64,000 nt of DNA. Source: Byssochlamys sp. IMV 00236. Its lineage: Eukaryota > Ascomycota > Eurotiomycetes > Eurotiales > Thermoascaceae. The translations under genes were made by a program, and so were the position numbers. Position 1 is the first letter of the stretch. Every line of letters begins with the position of its first letter. The stretch spans positions 62,001-126,000 of the forward strand of contig MSJH02000792.1 of assembly GCA_001931875.2 (NCBI GenBank), read 5' to 3'. The notes under the pieces are model-generated. The model had not been told where the DNA came from, did not search any database, and saw nothing but the letters and a program-made list of their open reading frames with translations. Positions 46,267-59,330 of the stretch are shown here, piece by piece.

Positions 46267-48003
46267 ATGAAATTACAGTCGCTGCGCGCGCGCTCTAGGG
46301 ATTGCTCCCTCACGGACGATGCCCTGCGGTCGCAGGTCGACACGAGCATCATCCAGAACTACCATATCCATCTGGAGCTCCTCGGCGCCAACTGTGACAA
46401 GTACCCTGGTTAGTTCGCAGATCCCCTCAGCCGCATAGCAGCGTGTCTCAGTATCGATTCCCACCCTGCATCTCCTCCAGAAAGGGCCACGTTCCTCACA
46501 GGGCGTCTCTCGACCGTGCTATGGATTAACAGGTACTGACAACGTGCGGTGCAGCCAAGCAACACGTTCGCAGGGTCGCGGCCCGGTTAGGTGTCTCCCA
46601 CGGCCTCATCTATCTGGAGGGAAAGCCCACGACATACCTGGATGATTCCGACCAGACTGTCCCCTTCCGCCAGAGACGCTACTTCTACTATCTCAGCGGC
46701 GTTGATGAGCCGGACTGTTATCTCACCTACGATATCGCTCAGGATCGCTTGATCTTGTACGTCCCCGACTTTGATCTGCGACGAGCGATATGGATGGGCC
46801 CCACGCTCACAGTGGACGAAGCCCAGGAGAGGTAAGTATTAGGTCTCTTTGGCCACATCTGTCACCACTTAAGAGTTTCCCGACCGCGTTTGCTGATACT
46901 GAAGTAGATACGACGTGGATCAAGCTCGATACTACTCTTCCCTATCGGATGATATAAACCGATGGGCCGCCGAAAATAACGAGCACTATCCTATCTATCT
47001 TCTCCATGCGTCGGAACAGCCCACAGGAACGGCTGCTAACCTTCAGTTTGATGCGGAGCAGTTGCAGCCCGCGATGGATACTTGCCGCGGTGTCAAGGAC
47101 AAGCACGAAATCGATCAGATCAGGCGAGCCAATAAGGTCTCCGGGTTAGCTCACATCCAGGTTCTGCGGAATATCAGCAAGATGGTCAATGAAACTCAGA
47201 TCGAGGGCATCTTCCTCGATACTTGTGTCTCCCTGGGAGCAAAGAACCAGGCGTATGGGATCATCGCGGCATCGGGCGAGAACGCTGCCACGTTGCATTA
47301 CATGAAGAACAACGAGCCGCTCGCAGACAGACAGTTTGTCTGTCTTGATGCGGGCGCAGAGTGGAATTGCTACGCCAGCGATGTGACCAGGACCTTCCCT
47401 CTTCAAGGCCGCTGGCCTAGCGATGAGGCTAGAGATACCTATCGTATCGTCGAGAAGATGCAGGAGGAGTGCATCAAGCGCATACGTAAAGGTGTCCGAT
47501 TTTTGGATCTACACATCTTGGCTCACGTTATTGCTATTGAAGGACTGCTGGACCTGGGGATCCTCAAGGGTGGTTCGACAGAGGAGATCCGTAAATGCGG
47601 CGTGTCGAGAGTATTCTTCCCGCACGGATTAGGTCACCACGTCGGGCTCGAGGTGCATGATGTCTCTGAAAAATCAATCATGGCAGCCTCTGGTGAACAG
47701 GAAGATGACTCAGTTTTAGTTCCGCCCACCAGTCGTTCCCCATGCACGTTCTCCGCCCCGACCTTGGAGCCCGGCATGATAGTAACCGTAGAGCCCGGTG
47801 TCTATTTCTCGCGGCTTGCCCTCCAGAATGCCAAGCAGCAGCCGTATGCCAAATACATTGACTTCAATGTGGCTGCGAGGTACATCCCCGTTGGAGGCGT
47901 CCGTATTGAAGACGACATTCTCGTCACGGATGGCGGATACGAGAATCTGACGACCGCACCGAAGGGAGAGAAGATGCTCGAAATCATCCGGCGGGGACAA
48001 TAG
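46267..48003 (+). CDS. Xaa-Pro aminopeptidase, peptidase family M24B
   Basis: Three exons, 46267-46408, 46555-46831 and 46908-48003, give 504 residues. The N-terminal domain contains [20 protein letters not shown] and [18 protein letters not shown]. The pita-bread catalytic domain supplies the five metal ligands: two Asp in [19 protein letters not shown], His in [13 protein letters not shown], Glu in VTVEPGVYF and Glu in [10 protein letters not shown]. It removes N-terminal residues preceding proline using two divalent metals, usually Mn. There is no signal peptide, so it is cytosolic. It belongs to the group annotated in Aspergillus as probable Xaa-Pro aminopeptidases, distinct from the shorter PepP form, so no symbol is given. 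The start [15 protein letters not shown] is the only ATG upstream of the first donor in frame. Confidence 0.93.
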
Positions 48004-51000
48004 ACCGGAACTGGTGGTCAATGATCGTTGGCTGCGTGGCTGCGTTATCTGCCGCGCTCACTAAGAAACCACCAGGACTGGAGAAAAAGCCCGAAAGTCT
48101 TTTTGTTACTGCAGTAGGAGAATAGCTAGCATTGAGATAAGGACACAAATAACTTTTCGTGTTCTTTCGTTTTTACAATGTACAGTAAGTAATACTCTAG
48201 TGCGAAGCGAAGCGAAGCTTGCAAACGATAGATCAGCTGGCTGGAGAACAGTCGTCCAGAGAACTGGATATTAGTTATCGAATTTAGCGTTTAGGCAACC
48301 GTTGCAGGCATGATTGCAGCGAGTAAATGATATAGATACCATCTGGCTGGTACGTACTATTCAGACATGCACTTCCTACAGATACGGTATTCTTATGGAC
48401 CTTCAAGCTTTTGAAGAGGGTGGCTCATCGGCACTACTCCTAGCCGCCGCGTCAAGATATCAAATTCTTATTATTTGAAACTATATTATACACCACGTAA
48501 TTCTCAATAATCAGAATCAAAACAGGCAGGCATTATAACCAGCCTCTAGAGCTACCTTTGCTGCCTTTTCAGCTTCTAGATCAAGTCCCCTAGCTTAATC
48601 TCGCTTATCTACTTACCTATAGCCTATTAATTAAATTTCTATATAGCAAATCGCGTATTTAGATCTACCACTATTTTACGGCGTTTATAACTCCTTTAAG
48701 GAACTAGGAAGAAATTCTGATCTATAGAACTTCCCCACCGTCTCCGCTGCTATTCATATTCAACTTCAAGATAGCTAGGCCTGACGATGGAGTTTTTTTG
48801 AATAGATCTCAGTAATCTCACTGGAAGTAGATTTCTTCAATCTGTTCTTTGCTACTTATTCTTAGTTAGTTGTTTCCTAGGTAGGTTCTAGAGCAAAAAG
48901 GAATCCTATGAGAAACGCTAGAGACATTATTATTCTAGACGCTTTGCATTAGCTAACTAGGTACCTATGGTAGGTTATTGACCAGATTTAGAAATAGCAA
49001 TTAATGCTAATCAAGACAACAAGAGTTGAGGGTACGTAATACATTAGCGAATTAACTACCTCTGACTAATGAGGACTTGGCAATTGAGATCTAAAAGTCG
49101 TGAAAAAGAGATTTGCATCATAGACGTTTAATAACGAATAGTCTAAACTCCTGACTAAGTTATCTTGCTGAATTACCTATGAATGCAACGATATGTTGAA
49201 GATGGAGTGCAGTATAGCATTGATACACATGAGATATATACACGATAGTTTCTGGAGCTATATGGTATTTCCGAACTTGTTGGAGAAAACATAATGCGTA
49301 TTATCATGAAGAAAGAAAGTAACCAGGAAGGGGACTGCGGTATTCGAGCGTGCCAGCTCGCCAACATTATTATTATTATCCGCTCCTTAATTATTATTAT
49401 TCCCCTTTCCCCCCATCTTGCGCTTTGTTCACTTTTCTCATCTTGGAGAATGATATGAAACCAAAGCAATTTCAACTACCAGAATAATATCATACCACCC
49501 GAGTCTAGAATCCTTCAGCCTGATGTCCATGTCCATGTCATAACTTTTTTTACTCGTTCAATGTCCATGCCGGACGGACCCGACACACACGCAACTGGGA
49601 AGAGAATTCCCCGGGTGGGCAGAACAGGCAGTCGTCATTATTTCTGAAGCGAAACCCGGGAATGGATGGAGCAGCATCTTGGCAAGCCATCTAAGTCAAA
49701 TTATCTAGTCAGATCGCGACACGCCATCATCATTTTAAGCTGCGACCATTCGATGCTCCCGAGATTAGTTAGTTTAGGTCCCTAGACTAGACTAGATAAC
49801 CCTGTCGATCCTAAAACGAGTCCACATGTGTCATTTTAACCCGTCCGGCTCTGACGGGACGGCAACGGAGGGAGATCTCTCGGCAAGCCGTTAAGTAGTA
49901 CGTAGAAGAATTGTGCGTTAATTAGATAATATTCAAACAACGATTCTTGTTTCAGGAACTCGGCCTTTCATTGAGTCATGGCAAATAGAAAAAGTCAATG
50001 AAAAAAAATCAAATAAAAAAAAAATCAAATCAACATGTCATCTACTTCCCGACAGTATTGTAGTAGTCATGAGCCGTTTGAAACAGAGGAATGTAGCAGG
50101 AATTAACTCAACACTCGCTCGCTAGATAGAGAGCATTATTTCCACCATTCCAGATCACCTCATCTCGTCAGACCACCCACTCGGCACACCTGGCCGGAAA
50201 AAAAACTACTATTCCAACGCAATTTCTGACATGCAAGTCATCATCGCACGATTCGGGCCACGAAAGCACGCACAAAAGAAAAAGGAATTTTGCTTGATTC
50301 TACCCCCACTCGCACGTTTCAGGTTCTTTTTCATTCTTGTTGTCAAGATCCGAGAAATAAGATCCTTGATTCTCGATCCGTGGTGGGTTCCGTCATGGGG
50401 CTTGTCTCGATTCTGAAGTTGGTCATGACATGGATGACTCGGACTGTGCCTTCTTTTCCGCTTGGAAAGAGGGAGTCGTCGGGACGTACATTTTTGAAAT
50501 TTTTTTTCCCTTACTTGGTCTGTGATTCATAGAATAATATGTCCACTTTATGACCTAATAATAAAAAAAAAAGAAAAAATTCCAAAAACGGGGAGAAGCA
50601 AGAGAACTCCGCGTTTAGAGTCGATGCCCAGCGGTAGCCCTACGAAAAACAAAGACAGGAAGAGTCGGCAGGAAAGCTCGAGAAGACTCCGATTCGCCAT
50701 AGAGAAGCCCGTAATCGATGTTTTGCCGTGGAATGGCGCCATCCGGGCCCCTTTGGGCGATCGTCTGGCGCCCATGGTCGAGACCATCAGGTCCAACGCG
50801 GTTAGGGCCGGGTGAGTCACCCCCTAACCTTGCGAGCCTGACTCGGAAGCTCAGCAGACTCATTTAAGCTGCAGTCATCTGCTGTCATGTTATCCTTCCC
50901 TTTTGCTTCTCATCGCATCCTTTTTTTAAAGGATGCCGGTCACTCCTCTCCCGGCCGTTGTCTCGTTTTCTTTCCTTTTGTTCACCATTGCCTGAGGGCA

Positions 51001-51098
51001 ACTAAAAAGCCATAAAAGTCTCTTTGATTGGAATAGTTCCGCATACGAATTCACGACCCCCAAGTAAACGATCCACGACATCACGCAGACATTCTGAA
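48004..51098. other. 3.1 kb gene-poor region with AT-rich relics
   Basis: No gene was recognised. The 48480-49170 portion is AT-rich, with TA-rich words and almost no CA/TG balance, and looks like a decayed transposon; no transposase motif could be read. The 50130-50830 portion is pyrimidine- and purine-rich tract DNA. An A-rich block lies at 50000-50035. Confidence 0.5.
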
Positions 51099-51554
51099 AT
51101 GGGCCAGAAGCACAACAGACGTCGCACCAGACCTCGATCCCGGAATCGTCACAACAAAAGTGTCTCGTCGACGGACTTCTCTCCGCCTCCGGTCACCGTC
51201 TACACACCTACCTCGCTGATCGATCAAACAAGCTCTTCTGCTCAATCCTCCCCGGCCCTATCCACCGCTTATGTCTCGCCTAGCTATGTTCCAGTGACCC
51301 TGCCCCCACAATGGCACGATGGGTACAAGGAATGGCGGATTCACGAGCGCAAGCTGTGGAAGGAGGCGGCTGAGATGGAAGAAAAGCAATGTCGTCTCTT
51401 CGGAGGTGTACCAGGCGATGACGTGAGCCTTTGTTATCGGATGCTCGAGTACTTTGGTGGACTCGACTACATAGACCCGTAAGTGGTCCCTTCAGAAAAC
51501 CTAGTCGGATAACGCATTCTCACATACTCTGTCTGTAGATTAGGAGATGTCTGA
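51099..51554 (+). CDS. Small uncharacterised protein (131 aa), spliced
   Basis: Exon 1 is 51099-51478 and exon 2 is 51539-51554. The in-frame TAA at 51480 is part of a GTAAGT donor, and a TGTAG acceptor 60 bp later adds only PLGDV before a TGA, so the spliced end DYIDPLGDV is likely. The N-terminus is strongly basic (GQKHNRRRTRPRSRNRHNK); the middle is Ser/Thr/Pro-rich; the C-terminal 50 residues are charged and helical (HDGYKEWRIHERKLWKEAAE) and look conserved in character. No family was recognised. The basic head suggests binding to RNA or DNA, or nuclear or mitochondrial targeting, but that is inference. The frame is open upstream to 51024 without an ATG. Confidence 0.55.
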
Positions 51555-52923
51555 GCTTGAATGAGATGGTTACCTCTTCTGTCCTCCGATGTCTCGTTTG
51601 GATAAGGAATAGGCAACCGATCCCGGAAAATGAAAAAGAATAAACGATGCAGGATGTGACCCACTGGTCACTCCCGTTATCAGAAATCAACTTCGAAGCA
51701 CAATGCTCCTGAAATGACGGGCGCCGGGTTCATGGGAAAAAGCGAGCTGTCGACTTGCAGCAATGAAGATACTATGCCTCCGTGAATTCACGTACAGTCA
51801 TTGGCATAGTATTGGATTGGTCCACTTAATGCTCGGCCATTCGAACACCGGAACAGGATCCCTTTCGCAAGTCCCTTGCTGGAAAAGCACGGCAAACAAC
51901 GAGAAAAGGGGAGACCAGGGAAGGGGCGGGACAGATGCAGCTGGCACTTCCTTGATCGATGCGGGTGGTGCTCGTGTCCGATATGCTATCATATCGTAGA
52001 CGCTTGAGCTCTCCGCGTGGTAGGACAGCTGTCGGGGGTTTTCAGGAAACAAAAGTCTGTTTCATCCCTTCCCATCAGTAAAGAAGAAGAGCCGCGGAAG
52101 GATCCGCCGCGTCATTTCTCGACCGTCAATGAGTATCCCGTATTAGATTACAGGGAAATTCGAAGAATTGGATCAGACACTGATCGGAGATGTGTACGTT
52201 ATCATGAGGAATTGCAGCGCACTATCTCCATTCGCTTTTGGCGGGAGAGGAGTTGTCATGATCAATCTGGTACATTATACCCACCAGCAATAGTCGTCGC
52301 TATGGAGTTTATCCATAGGCATGTCTTCGACTATTAGCTTCTGGGAAATGAAAATCTTGTAAATTACCTATCAATGGATAAAAATGTCATTTATAGAATC
52401 TGGGATTTTATCTTCCTGTGTTAGTGTTTTCTCAAAGTGTAAATGGCCTCATTGCATAGAAAGGTAGAATACACTGCAGAAAGCATATCCGAAACAAAAT
52501 ATATTTGTTGGCCAAAGTTGTGCAGCATCATACAAGGAGACAAAGGAGATCGAGTCATCGTGATGGCGCTGAAGTGAACGTGTTCTTTGGCGGAGCAAGA
52601 CAGCTAGTCTGAAGAAGGCAGGCGGTGAGCCCAAGAAGGCATAAAGGACACGGTCGGTCAGTTAACCAACAGCGATATCTGAGGATCACCGCTCCGAACA
52701 CGCTGCAGGGGAACGTCCTTTCAACCTACAGTCGCTTTCTCGGGTGTCTCTCGGAGGAATATGCTCTGTTGCTCTGTCACTTAGTTCTTTATACATTCCT
52801 TCTACCTTGTTCTTTTCCTTCATCTCATCCCAATATACCGAACAACGCCCCCGAGCTACCCTAATAATTACAGCCAGCGCGCGGTCCAAGGGCCCTCGTT
52901 GGCCTGACTGATTCCCTGCGAAG
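51555..52923. other. 1.4 kb intergenic region upstream of SEC63
   Basis: One plus-strand frame (52017-52337) is open for 106 codons but has no ATG until near its end. It may be a gene remnant. Otherwise nothing was recognised. Confidence 0.45.
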
Positions 52924-55357
52924 ATGTCTTCGACAGATTATAACTATGATGAGCAGGTATGGACTTGTCTTACTGCAGGAAGGTGGAAAAATCGTAATGG
53001 GACTAACTGTTTATTTCTAGGGACAATTTTTCCCTTTCTTCATCCTCACTCTTTCCAGCTTGATCACGCTTCCTCTCACATACAGCCTCCTCAGACCGAG
53101 CAAAGGTCAGTGACTGCTTCTTTTCTATGTTACGATATGTATGCTGAGTCGTTTTTTGCTTTGAAGGACTCGAGAACACCGCCCCGCGAATAAAGTCCGA
53201 CTTTAAGCCGCAACATGACGACCTGATCCAGGGACTAAAAAGAAAACGGCTACGTAAGGAGCGCCGCATCAAGCGTATTACCACCGTGCTGGTGGGATAT
53301 GCTGTTATGGCATGGATGATTTACTTGATCATCGTCACTGCCCGGACGGGGCCGAAAATCTGGGATCCATATGAGATTTTGGGTATTTCAAGGGTGAGCT
53401 TTTATCTTGCTATGCTACGACGTGCCCAGAATAGACCAGCTAACAACTCCACGTTTTCCTGATATAGAGTGCAGACGAGAGACAGATCTCTAGGCACTAC
53501 AAGCGTCTTTCTCTCATTTACCACCCGGATAAAGTTCGACCAGACCCTGCGAAGAATGAGACCATCGAGACCCTCAACGAGCGCTTCGTGGAGCTCACCA
53601 AAGCTTACAAGGCACTGACGGATGAGGAAATTCGGAACAACTACCTCCAATACGGTCATCCCGATGGAAAGCAGAGCTTTAGCATTGGTATCGCTCTTCC
53701 CAAGTTCATCGTCACTGAAGGCAATGGCAAATATGTCTTGCTGGCTTACGGAGGCCTTCTCGGTGTCCTGCTTCCTTACATTGTTGGCAAGTGGTGGTAC
53801 GGGTCCCAGAGGTATACCAAGGAAAAGGTGCTTGTCGCCAGTGCTGGTAATATGTTCCGAGAGTACAAGGATGATATCTCCGGCGGCGGAATTCTTACGG
53901 CTCTGTCCTCGGGTGAGGAATATAAGGAACTGCTGAAGGGTAAATCTGAGTCCGGGATTTCAAAGATCGAGAAGAAGATTCTAGCGGGGGCATCTTTATC
54001 GCCTGAAGACAAGGAAGCGCTCAAGCAGCTGGATGACCTACCCCGTAGAAAAGCTCTGGCGTTGCTGTGGGCATACCTACAGCGAGCCGATCTGGACGAT
54101 GTGACCCTCAACGAAGGTAAGCTTATATTTCCCGGCTTCCATCAAAGTATGCACCGCTAACCCGTTCCATAGAGAAGTACGCGGTCGCGCCGATTGCGCT
54201 GACCCTGAACGAGTCTTTCACTGCTATTTGCCTTGCTTTCGGCAACTTGAAGCCTCTGCTCGGTTCCCTCCGTATCCCCCAGAACATTACCCAGGCAGTT
54301 ACTCCTGGTGCATCGCCGCTCTTACAGCTTCCTTACTTCACTCCCGCCGTTGTCAATGCGATCCAGGGAGAAGATGCGAAAAGCCATATGTCGGTACAGA
54401 AATACATGAAACTGTCTGAAGTTCAACGACAGGTTCTAACTGTTGGCCCGGGTCTCTTGTCTGAGGAGGAGTACGAGACCGCCATGTCCGTTGCAAGGCA
54501 GATACCCGCTCTCGAGGTGGTCAAGGCTTTCTTCAAGGTACAGGGCGAAAAGGTTATCACCCCCAGCAGTCTGGTACAGTTGGTGGTGAAGGCCCGGTTT
54601 ATCCCCCCTGGCTACACGAACGTACCAGAGGTGAATGAGCTCGATCTGGAGGATATCGATCCTGATGAGGACGACCTCGACGCATTTATGGGCCGAAGAT
54701 CTGCTAGGAACAAGACAGTCAAGCTTGCAAACGGTCAGAAGGTCGAGGCCAAGGAGGAAGTTGTCCAGCCGCCACTCGCGCATGCACCATACCTGGCTAG
54801 AGACCACCCGCCCAGGTGGCAGGTTCTCCTAGGGGATGCCAAGCAGGGAAAGATGGCTGTCCCTCCTTTCACGTTCGCAACCTTCGATAAGCCAATATTT
54901 GGTGAGGACGGCGAGCCTACTTTTGAGGTACAGACGATGAAGATGCAGTTCCAGGCACCTCCTCAGGTGGGAGATTTCACCTTTGTTCTCCACGTCATCA
55001 GCGACAGCTACATTGGCTTTGACACGAAGATGGAAATCACACTGCACGTCGACGACCCAGCAAAGGCGGCTGCGTTGGAAGAGGAGGACGACATTAGCGA
55101 ACCCGATGAAGGTATGAAAGAGATCCCCCAAAATATCAAGTCCCACGAGGACAAGCAAAAAAGAGTATGCGAGACTAACTCAATTTTCCTGTTATACAGA
55201 TTCCCTTGCCGGACAGATGCAGGCTCTCAAGACGGGCCAACCACCACCAAAGAAGAAGAGACCCGCCAATGAATCAAGTGAAGACGAGAGTGACACGGAA
55301 GGCGACGTAGATGATACCAGCGAGACGGACACGGAGACTGATACCGATGAGGAGTAA
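52924..55357 (+). CDS. SEC63: SEC63: ER translocon J-domain protein
   Basis: Six exons, 52924-52956, 53021-53105, 53167-53393, 53468-54116, 54173-55111 and 55200-55357, give 696 residues. The protein starts MSSTDYNYDEQGQFFPFF and has three membrane segments (about 14-35, 65-85 and 185-205), with the lumenal J domain between the second and third. The J domain carries the HPD motif in SLIYHPDKVRP, needed to stimulate the lumenal Hsp70. The Brl/Sec63 domain follows (EEKYAVAPIALTLNESFTAI onward) and the tail is acidic with many Asp-Thr-Glu units. Sec63 works with the Sec61 channel and Kar2/BiP in post-translational import into the endoplasmic reticulum. All introns are 56-88 bp and keep phase. 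The 11-codon first exon is normal for this gene in fungi. Confidence 0.96.
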
Positions 55358-56730
55358 AATGGCAAGCGCGTATGGAGTTTTTATTATTTTATTTTTGTCC
55401 CCATTTTACCTCATTTTCTTCTCTTTGCCTCCTCCCTTCCCAGGACGATACTTGTAAGAGATAGAGCGTATAAGAATGACAATAGTCATTATATAATTTG
55501 CATATTCCCCTCATGTTCTTTCACTATAATCTATAATCACAGATCAGATATGTCTCCGTAACTCTTGAATGAATATACGTCTCCGTATCGGCAATCATAC
55601 ATTCACGACCCAATCTAACACGGCAGAGTCCAGACTAAGTAACTAACTAGGTTAACTACCTAACTACTTAACTAATGCGGAGAAGAGAGGGTGGAGTCAC
55701 CCCATCCATCCACATCAAGTCAACGCTCTTTTCCTTATCCCCCGCCCGCATCTTAGTTATCTGATGTACATAGAATTTCAATTTCTCACGCAACTTGCAA
55801 CTTAGAGTATTACATAGTATATTATGTTCCCCTATGGAGTTAGATTTAACCGATAACCCAACAGCATAAAATCGCACTCGATCCTTGCTTTTTTTTTTTT
55901 NNNNNNNNNNNNNNNNNNNNNNNNNNNNNNNNNNNNNNNNNNNNNNNNNNNNNNNNNNNNNNNNNNNNNNNNNNNNNNNNNNNNNNNNNNNNNNNNNNNN
56001 NNNNNNNNNNNNNNNNNNNNNNNNNNNNNNNNNNNNNNNNNNNNNNNNNNNNNNNNNNNNNNNNNNNNNNNNNNNNNNNNNNNNNNNNNNNNNNNNNNNN
56101 NNNNNNNNNNNAAAAGACCATAGGTTAAATGCACAGTGATAGACGCACGTAGAAGTACCGAGAAAGTCTGGCTGAAAGAGCTCGCAGTAATAGGATCGAA
56201 TCATGGAAAACTTTTCTTTTCCCAGAACAAGGCAGTCCCATGAGATGCATGGTAAACGTGGTCATGGAGTTCCCAGATTGTAAGGATAAGCGAGTGGTGC
56301 ATAAAGAAGCTCTAAAGAACTGCTCGATAATGCAAAAGATTCTCTAACTAAGAGACGAGTTCGGATGGAAATCGCGGGGGCGGAGAAAAAACAAAAAATA
56401 AACTCAGGTAAAAAGGGGGAAACACCGCTTTCAAAACAGCAATTTGCTAGAATAGTGGCAATGGAAAAACGAGGAACGAACATGCTCAACAAAATGTACT
56501 GGGAGTTGTTGTTTATATGATTTGGACGCGTCCTTGGACGTTTGCTATATGAAATCCCATAAGGTCGACTCAGCTTCAGAAGGGTATGAAGTTCTGGTCA
56601 CAGAGAAAACCAGAAGCGCACACTAGAACCCTGGAGACCCCGAGACATTGTTCATAAGAATATGTATGTATATATATAAGACTCGGATAGGAGAGAGCGA
56701 AGAGGGAGGTCGGGCCAAGTCGCGGGAAGT
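55358..56730. other. Intergenic with an assembly gap
   Basis: 3' flanks of SEC63 and of the Zn2Cys6 gene, which converge here. No gene is visible outside the gap. Confidence 0.5.
55901..56111. other. Assembly gap (211 N) beginning at a poly-T run
   Basis: The gap follows T12 and ends at AAAA. Its true length and content are unknown. Confidence 0.95.
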
Positions 56731-59330
56731 CTACATGGCACGGCTGGTATCCATGAGATCCATCGGACCCAAGAACTCAGCCCTCGAGGGCGGGAACCCT
56801 TGAGCTTGGAAAGGCTGTGCCATAGGAAGAGAAGTATCTGCTGCCAAATACAAAGTAAGCACCCCCAAATCCCATTCAGCGCTCGCCAGAGCCAGCTTTA
56901 GGAGTCGACTGAAGGCCACCCACGCCCTCTGAGCGGCCAGGCTAGTTTCGGATAATGCTATCAAGTACTGCAGAACCTTTGCACAATCTGAAATCGACTG
57001 TTCCATCTCTGAGGGCAAGTGGATCTCTTTCAACACGATTTCCATCACCAAGATCACCCCCGCTTGAGCGATATGATGTAGTATACACCACCACGGTGTT
57101 GAGGCGTAAAGGTTGACAGAATTCGGCTCATCCGGCAGTAGGCGCAGCAGACCTCTCGCAGAAGATATGCAGCGCATTGCCGCTTCAGCATCTAGCCTTC
57201 TTGATGGCTCCGTCTGATAAGGCATCATCGCACTGATCTCGTTTAACTCACATAGGCATGGCCGGTTGATAAGCATGCTAGTACTGAAGAAGCGTAATGC
57301 AAGATACATTCGATCCCTCGAGGTCTGGGATGATATTCCTTGTTGCGAAGGGGAGCCTTTTAGACTCGACGGCAAGTCAAACTGCCAGCGATTGAGCTTC
57401 GTGTTGAGATCTGCGACGATCCGTTGCACCCGAGCCCATGTTAAATTGACTGTGCTTGAACTGTAGAGATCTGATATAACCTCTGCGACGATCGCATCTA
57501 GGCGCAGTGAAGCAGTGAATGCAGTTACTGCGGGCCCGTCTGCATCTGCTAGCGAAGGAGGAATATTGAGTCCGGTAGTGGTCTCTTGCGGATAGAAGGG
57601 TTGGGTTGCTCTAGGATAGCGTGTACTGACGAAGCGTTCATGAATGGCGGGTGGCCGACCGGTCAGAACACATAACAGCCGTTCAATTGAGCATAGCGCA
57701 TGCCATGCCCTGATCTCAAATTCGTGCTCCTCGTCCGTCATGCTTGTAGTATTCACCAGATGCAGGGCGCGAGTCTGTGCATATCGTACTGCAAGACCGA
57801 TGATGTTCCATGCCCTATATAGAGACACATAATATTAGAACCTGCGGTATCTGAGAAGATTATGACTGACATGCAGTGGTAAAATTACCTGTTGATTTGG
57901 TAGCTGGCAAGGAAGTACATGCCGCACAGAGTAGTATGTTGCATGTGAGCCATGGTTGGTAAGTCAAGCATAGCCGTGGGCTCCTGACTTAATATCCGAG
58001 AGCGAATAAAATAAAGAACATGGTCCACTTCACCACCTCCTCCCACATATTTCGTAAGGCTTGCATAGAGAGCACCGACAGCAAAGACCAAATTTAATGT
58101 GGCGATCCAAAGTATGCTATTCTCCGGTGGATGTGATGTCTGCCAATATGATTCATACTGTCTCATGAAACAGGACTTCGATAAGATAGGAAAAAAGGAG
58201 TGAACAGTGGAAAAGTAGATGTCTACTAGCCCATCGGCAGTCTCCCGCGGCGGCAGTTCAAATGCGTCCACTTTCTCACCGAATGCGCCAAATTCGCTCA
58301 GATCAAGGTAGCTGAGGAAATAATTGCATCCTTCCAGCAACAGTCGATTGAAATCTTCGGGACTAGGGGCATTGTTCATAGCATCTATGACTGCCCGGTG
58401 TGTCGTCGACAGAGCGCGAACTTCAAGACTGTTAGTGCCGTATCAGCTCCACTACAGATTGAGGTATGTATGTACATACAGCTTGGCTCGACAAAAGGGA
58501 TCGTCACCTTCATCGCCGTGTCTTCCAACCACCGAACAACTGACGATTTCCCCAAAAACCCAAATGACCGCGAGAACCCTGCCGCATCCTGTTGCACACG
58601 GTCCTGAAAACGGGGAGAGCCAGCTCCCGCTGAAGCCGAGAATTCGTCTTCGTTGATCTCTTCCCCCGAAGCGGTTCCTTCACCAGATACGCCGGTTTCA
58701 TCATCGATGGTCGATCTATTCTTTGGGGCGTGTCAGCAACAGCTGGAAAAAGCCCTGCTACTTGCTTCCAGATGGCATTCATATCGTCCTCCGCACGTAC
58801 CTCCGCGAGGGCGTTTCTTATAGCTTGCTGGCCGGCGGGATCAAGACTCGGCATGAGATCAGTCAGCAGATTCTCATAGAGTACAACTCTAGCAGTCAAG
58901 GTTCGCGTGTTTCTGAAGAACGACAGTACTGTTAGTATAGAGAAGACTGGTCATGACCGTCACCTCTCCACCGCGATCTAAGGATTTCTAGAAAGGTCCG
59001 GGGTACTTGCCGTTTCAATTTTTCGCGCTTCCCATCTGCGTAAAAACAGGCAAGCTCCTGATCTCTACACCGGGAACAGACTGGCCGAAGACCATCACAC
59101 TTTGCTTTTCGACGGCGACAAGGCTCGCATGCGTGGCTTACTCTTTGACGTTCAGTCGTCACCGACAGTTGTCTCTGAGCAGGTCGTTGAAGTCTTGGAA
59201 TTGGAACCTTCTGCTCTGATGGCGCGGGTATTGCGGCCGATTCTGGCTCAGTGCCACGCTGGCCAGGTGCATTAGGTCGTTGAGGCTGTGGTCTTATGGT
59301 TTGCCGTCTCTTGCCTCCACGGTTGTCCAT
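56731..59330 (-). CDS. Zn(II)2Cys6 fungal-type transcription factor with uncertain splice junctions
   Basis: Exon 1 begins at 59330 (MDNRGGKRRQTIRPQ) and contains the binuclear cluster CEPCRRRKAKC, then CSRCRDQELAC, with CX2CX6CX6CX2CX6C spacing, followed by the linker KREKLKR. A coiled segment (LTARVVLYENLLTDLM) near 58890, an acidic stretch ending FSRSFGFLGKSSVVRWLE near 58525, the fungal-specific domain (57889 to about 58420, with YFSTVHSFFPILSKSCF) and a last exon 57814-56731 follow. The last intron is clear (GTAATT to TATAG, joining QINR to AWNIIG). Those between exon 1, the coil and the acidic stretch are not: no standard donor gives the phase needed by the nearest good acceptor. Either atypical acceptors (AAAG, GAAG) are used or the gene carries an indel. 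Target genes are unknown. Confidence 0.82.

Noticed and set aside
52017..52337. 106-codon plus-strand frame upstream of SEC63
   Set aside because: No ATG until near its end and no clear acceptor to make it an internal exon. Kept only as a possible remnant.
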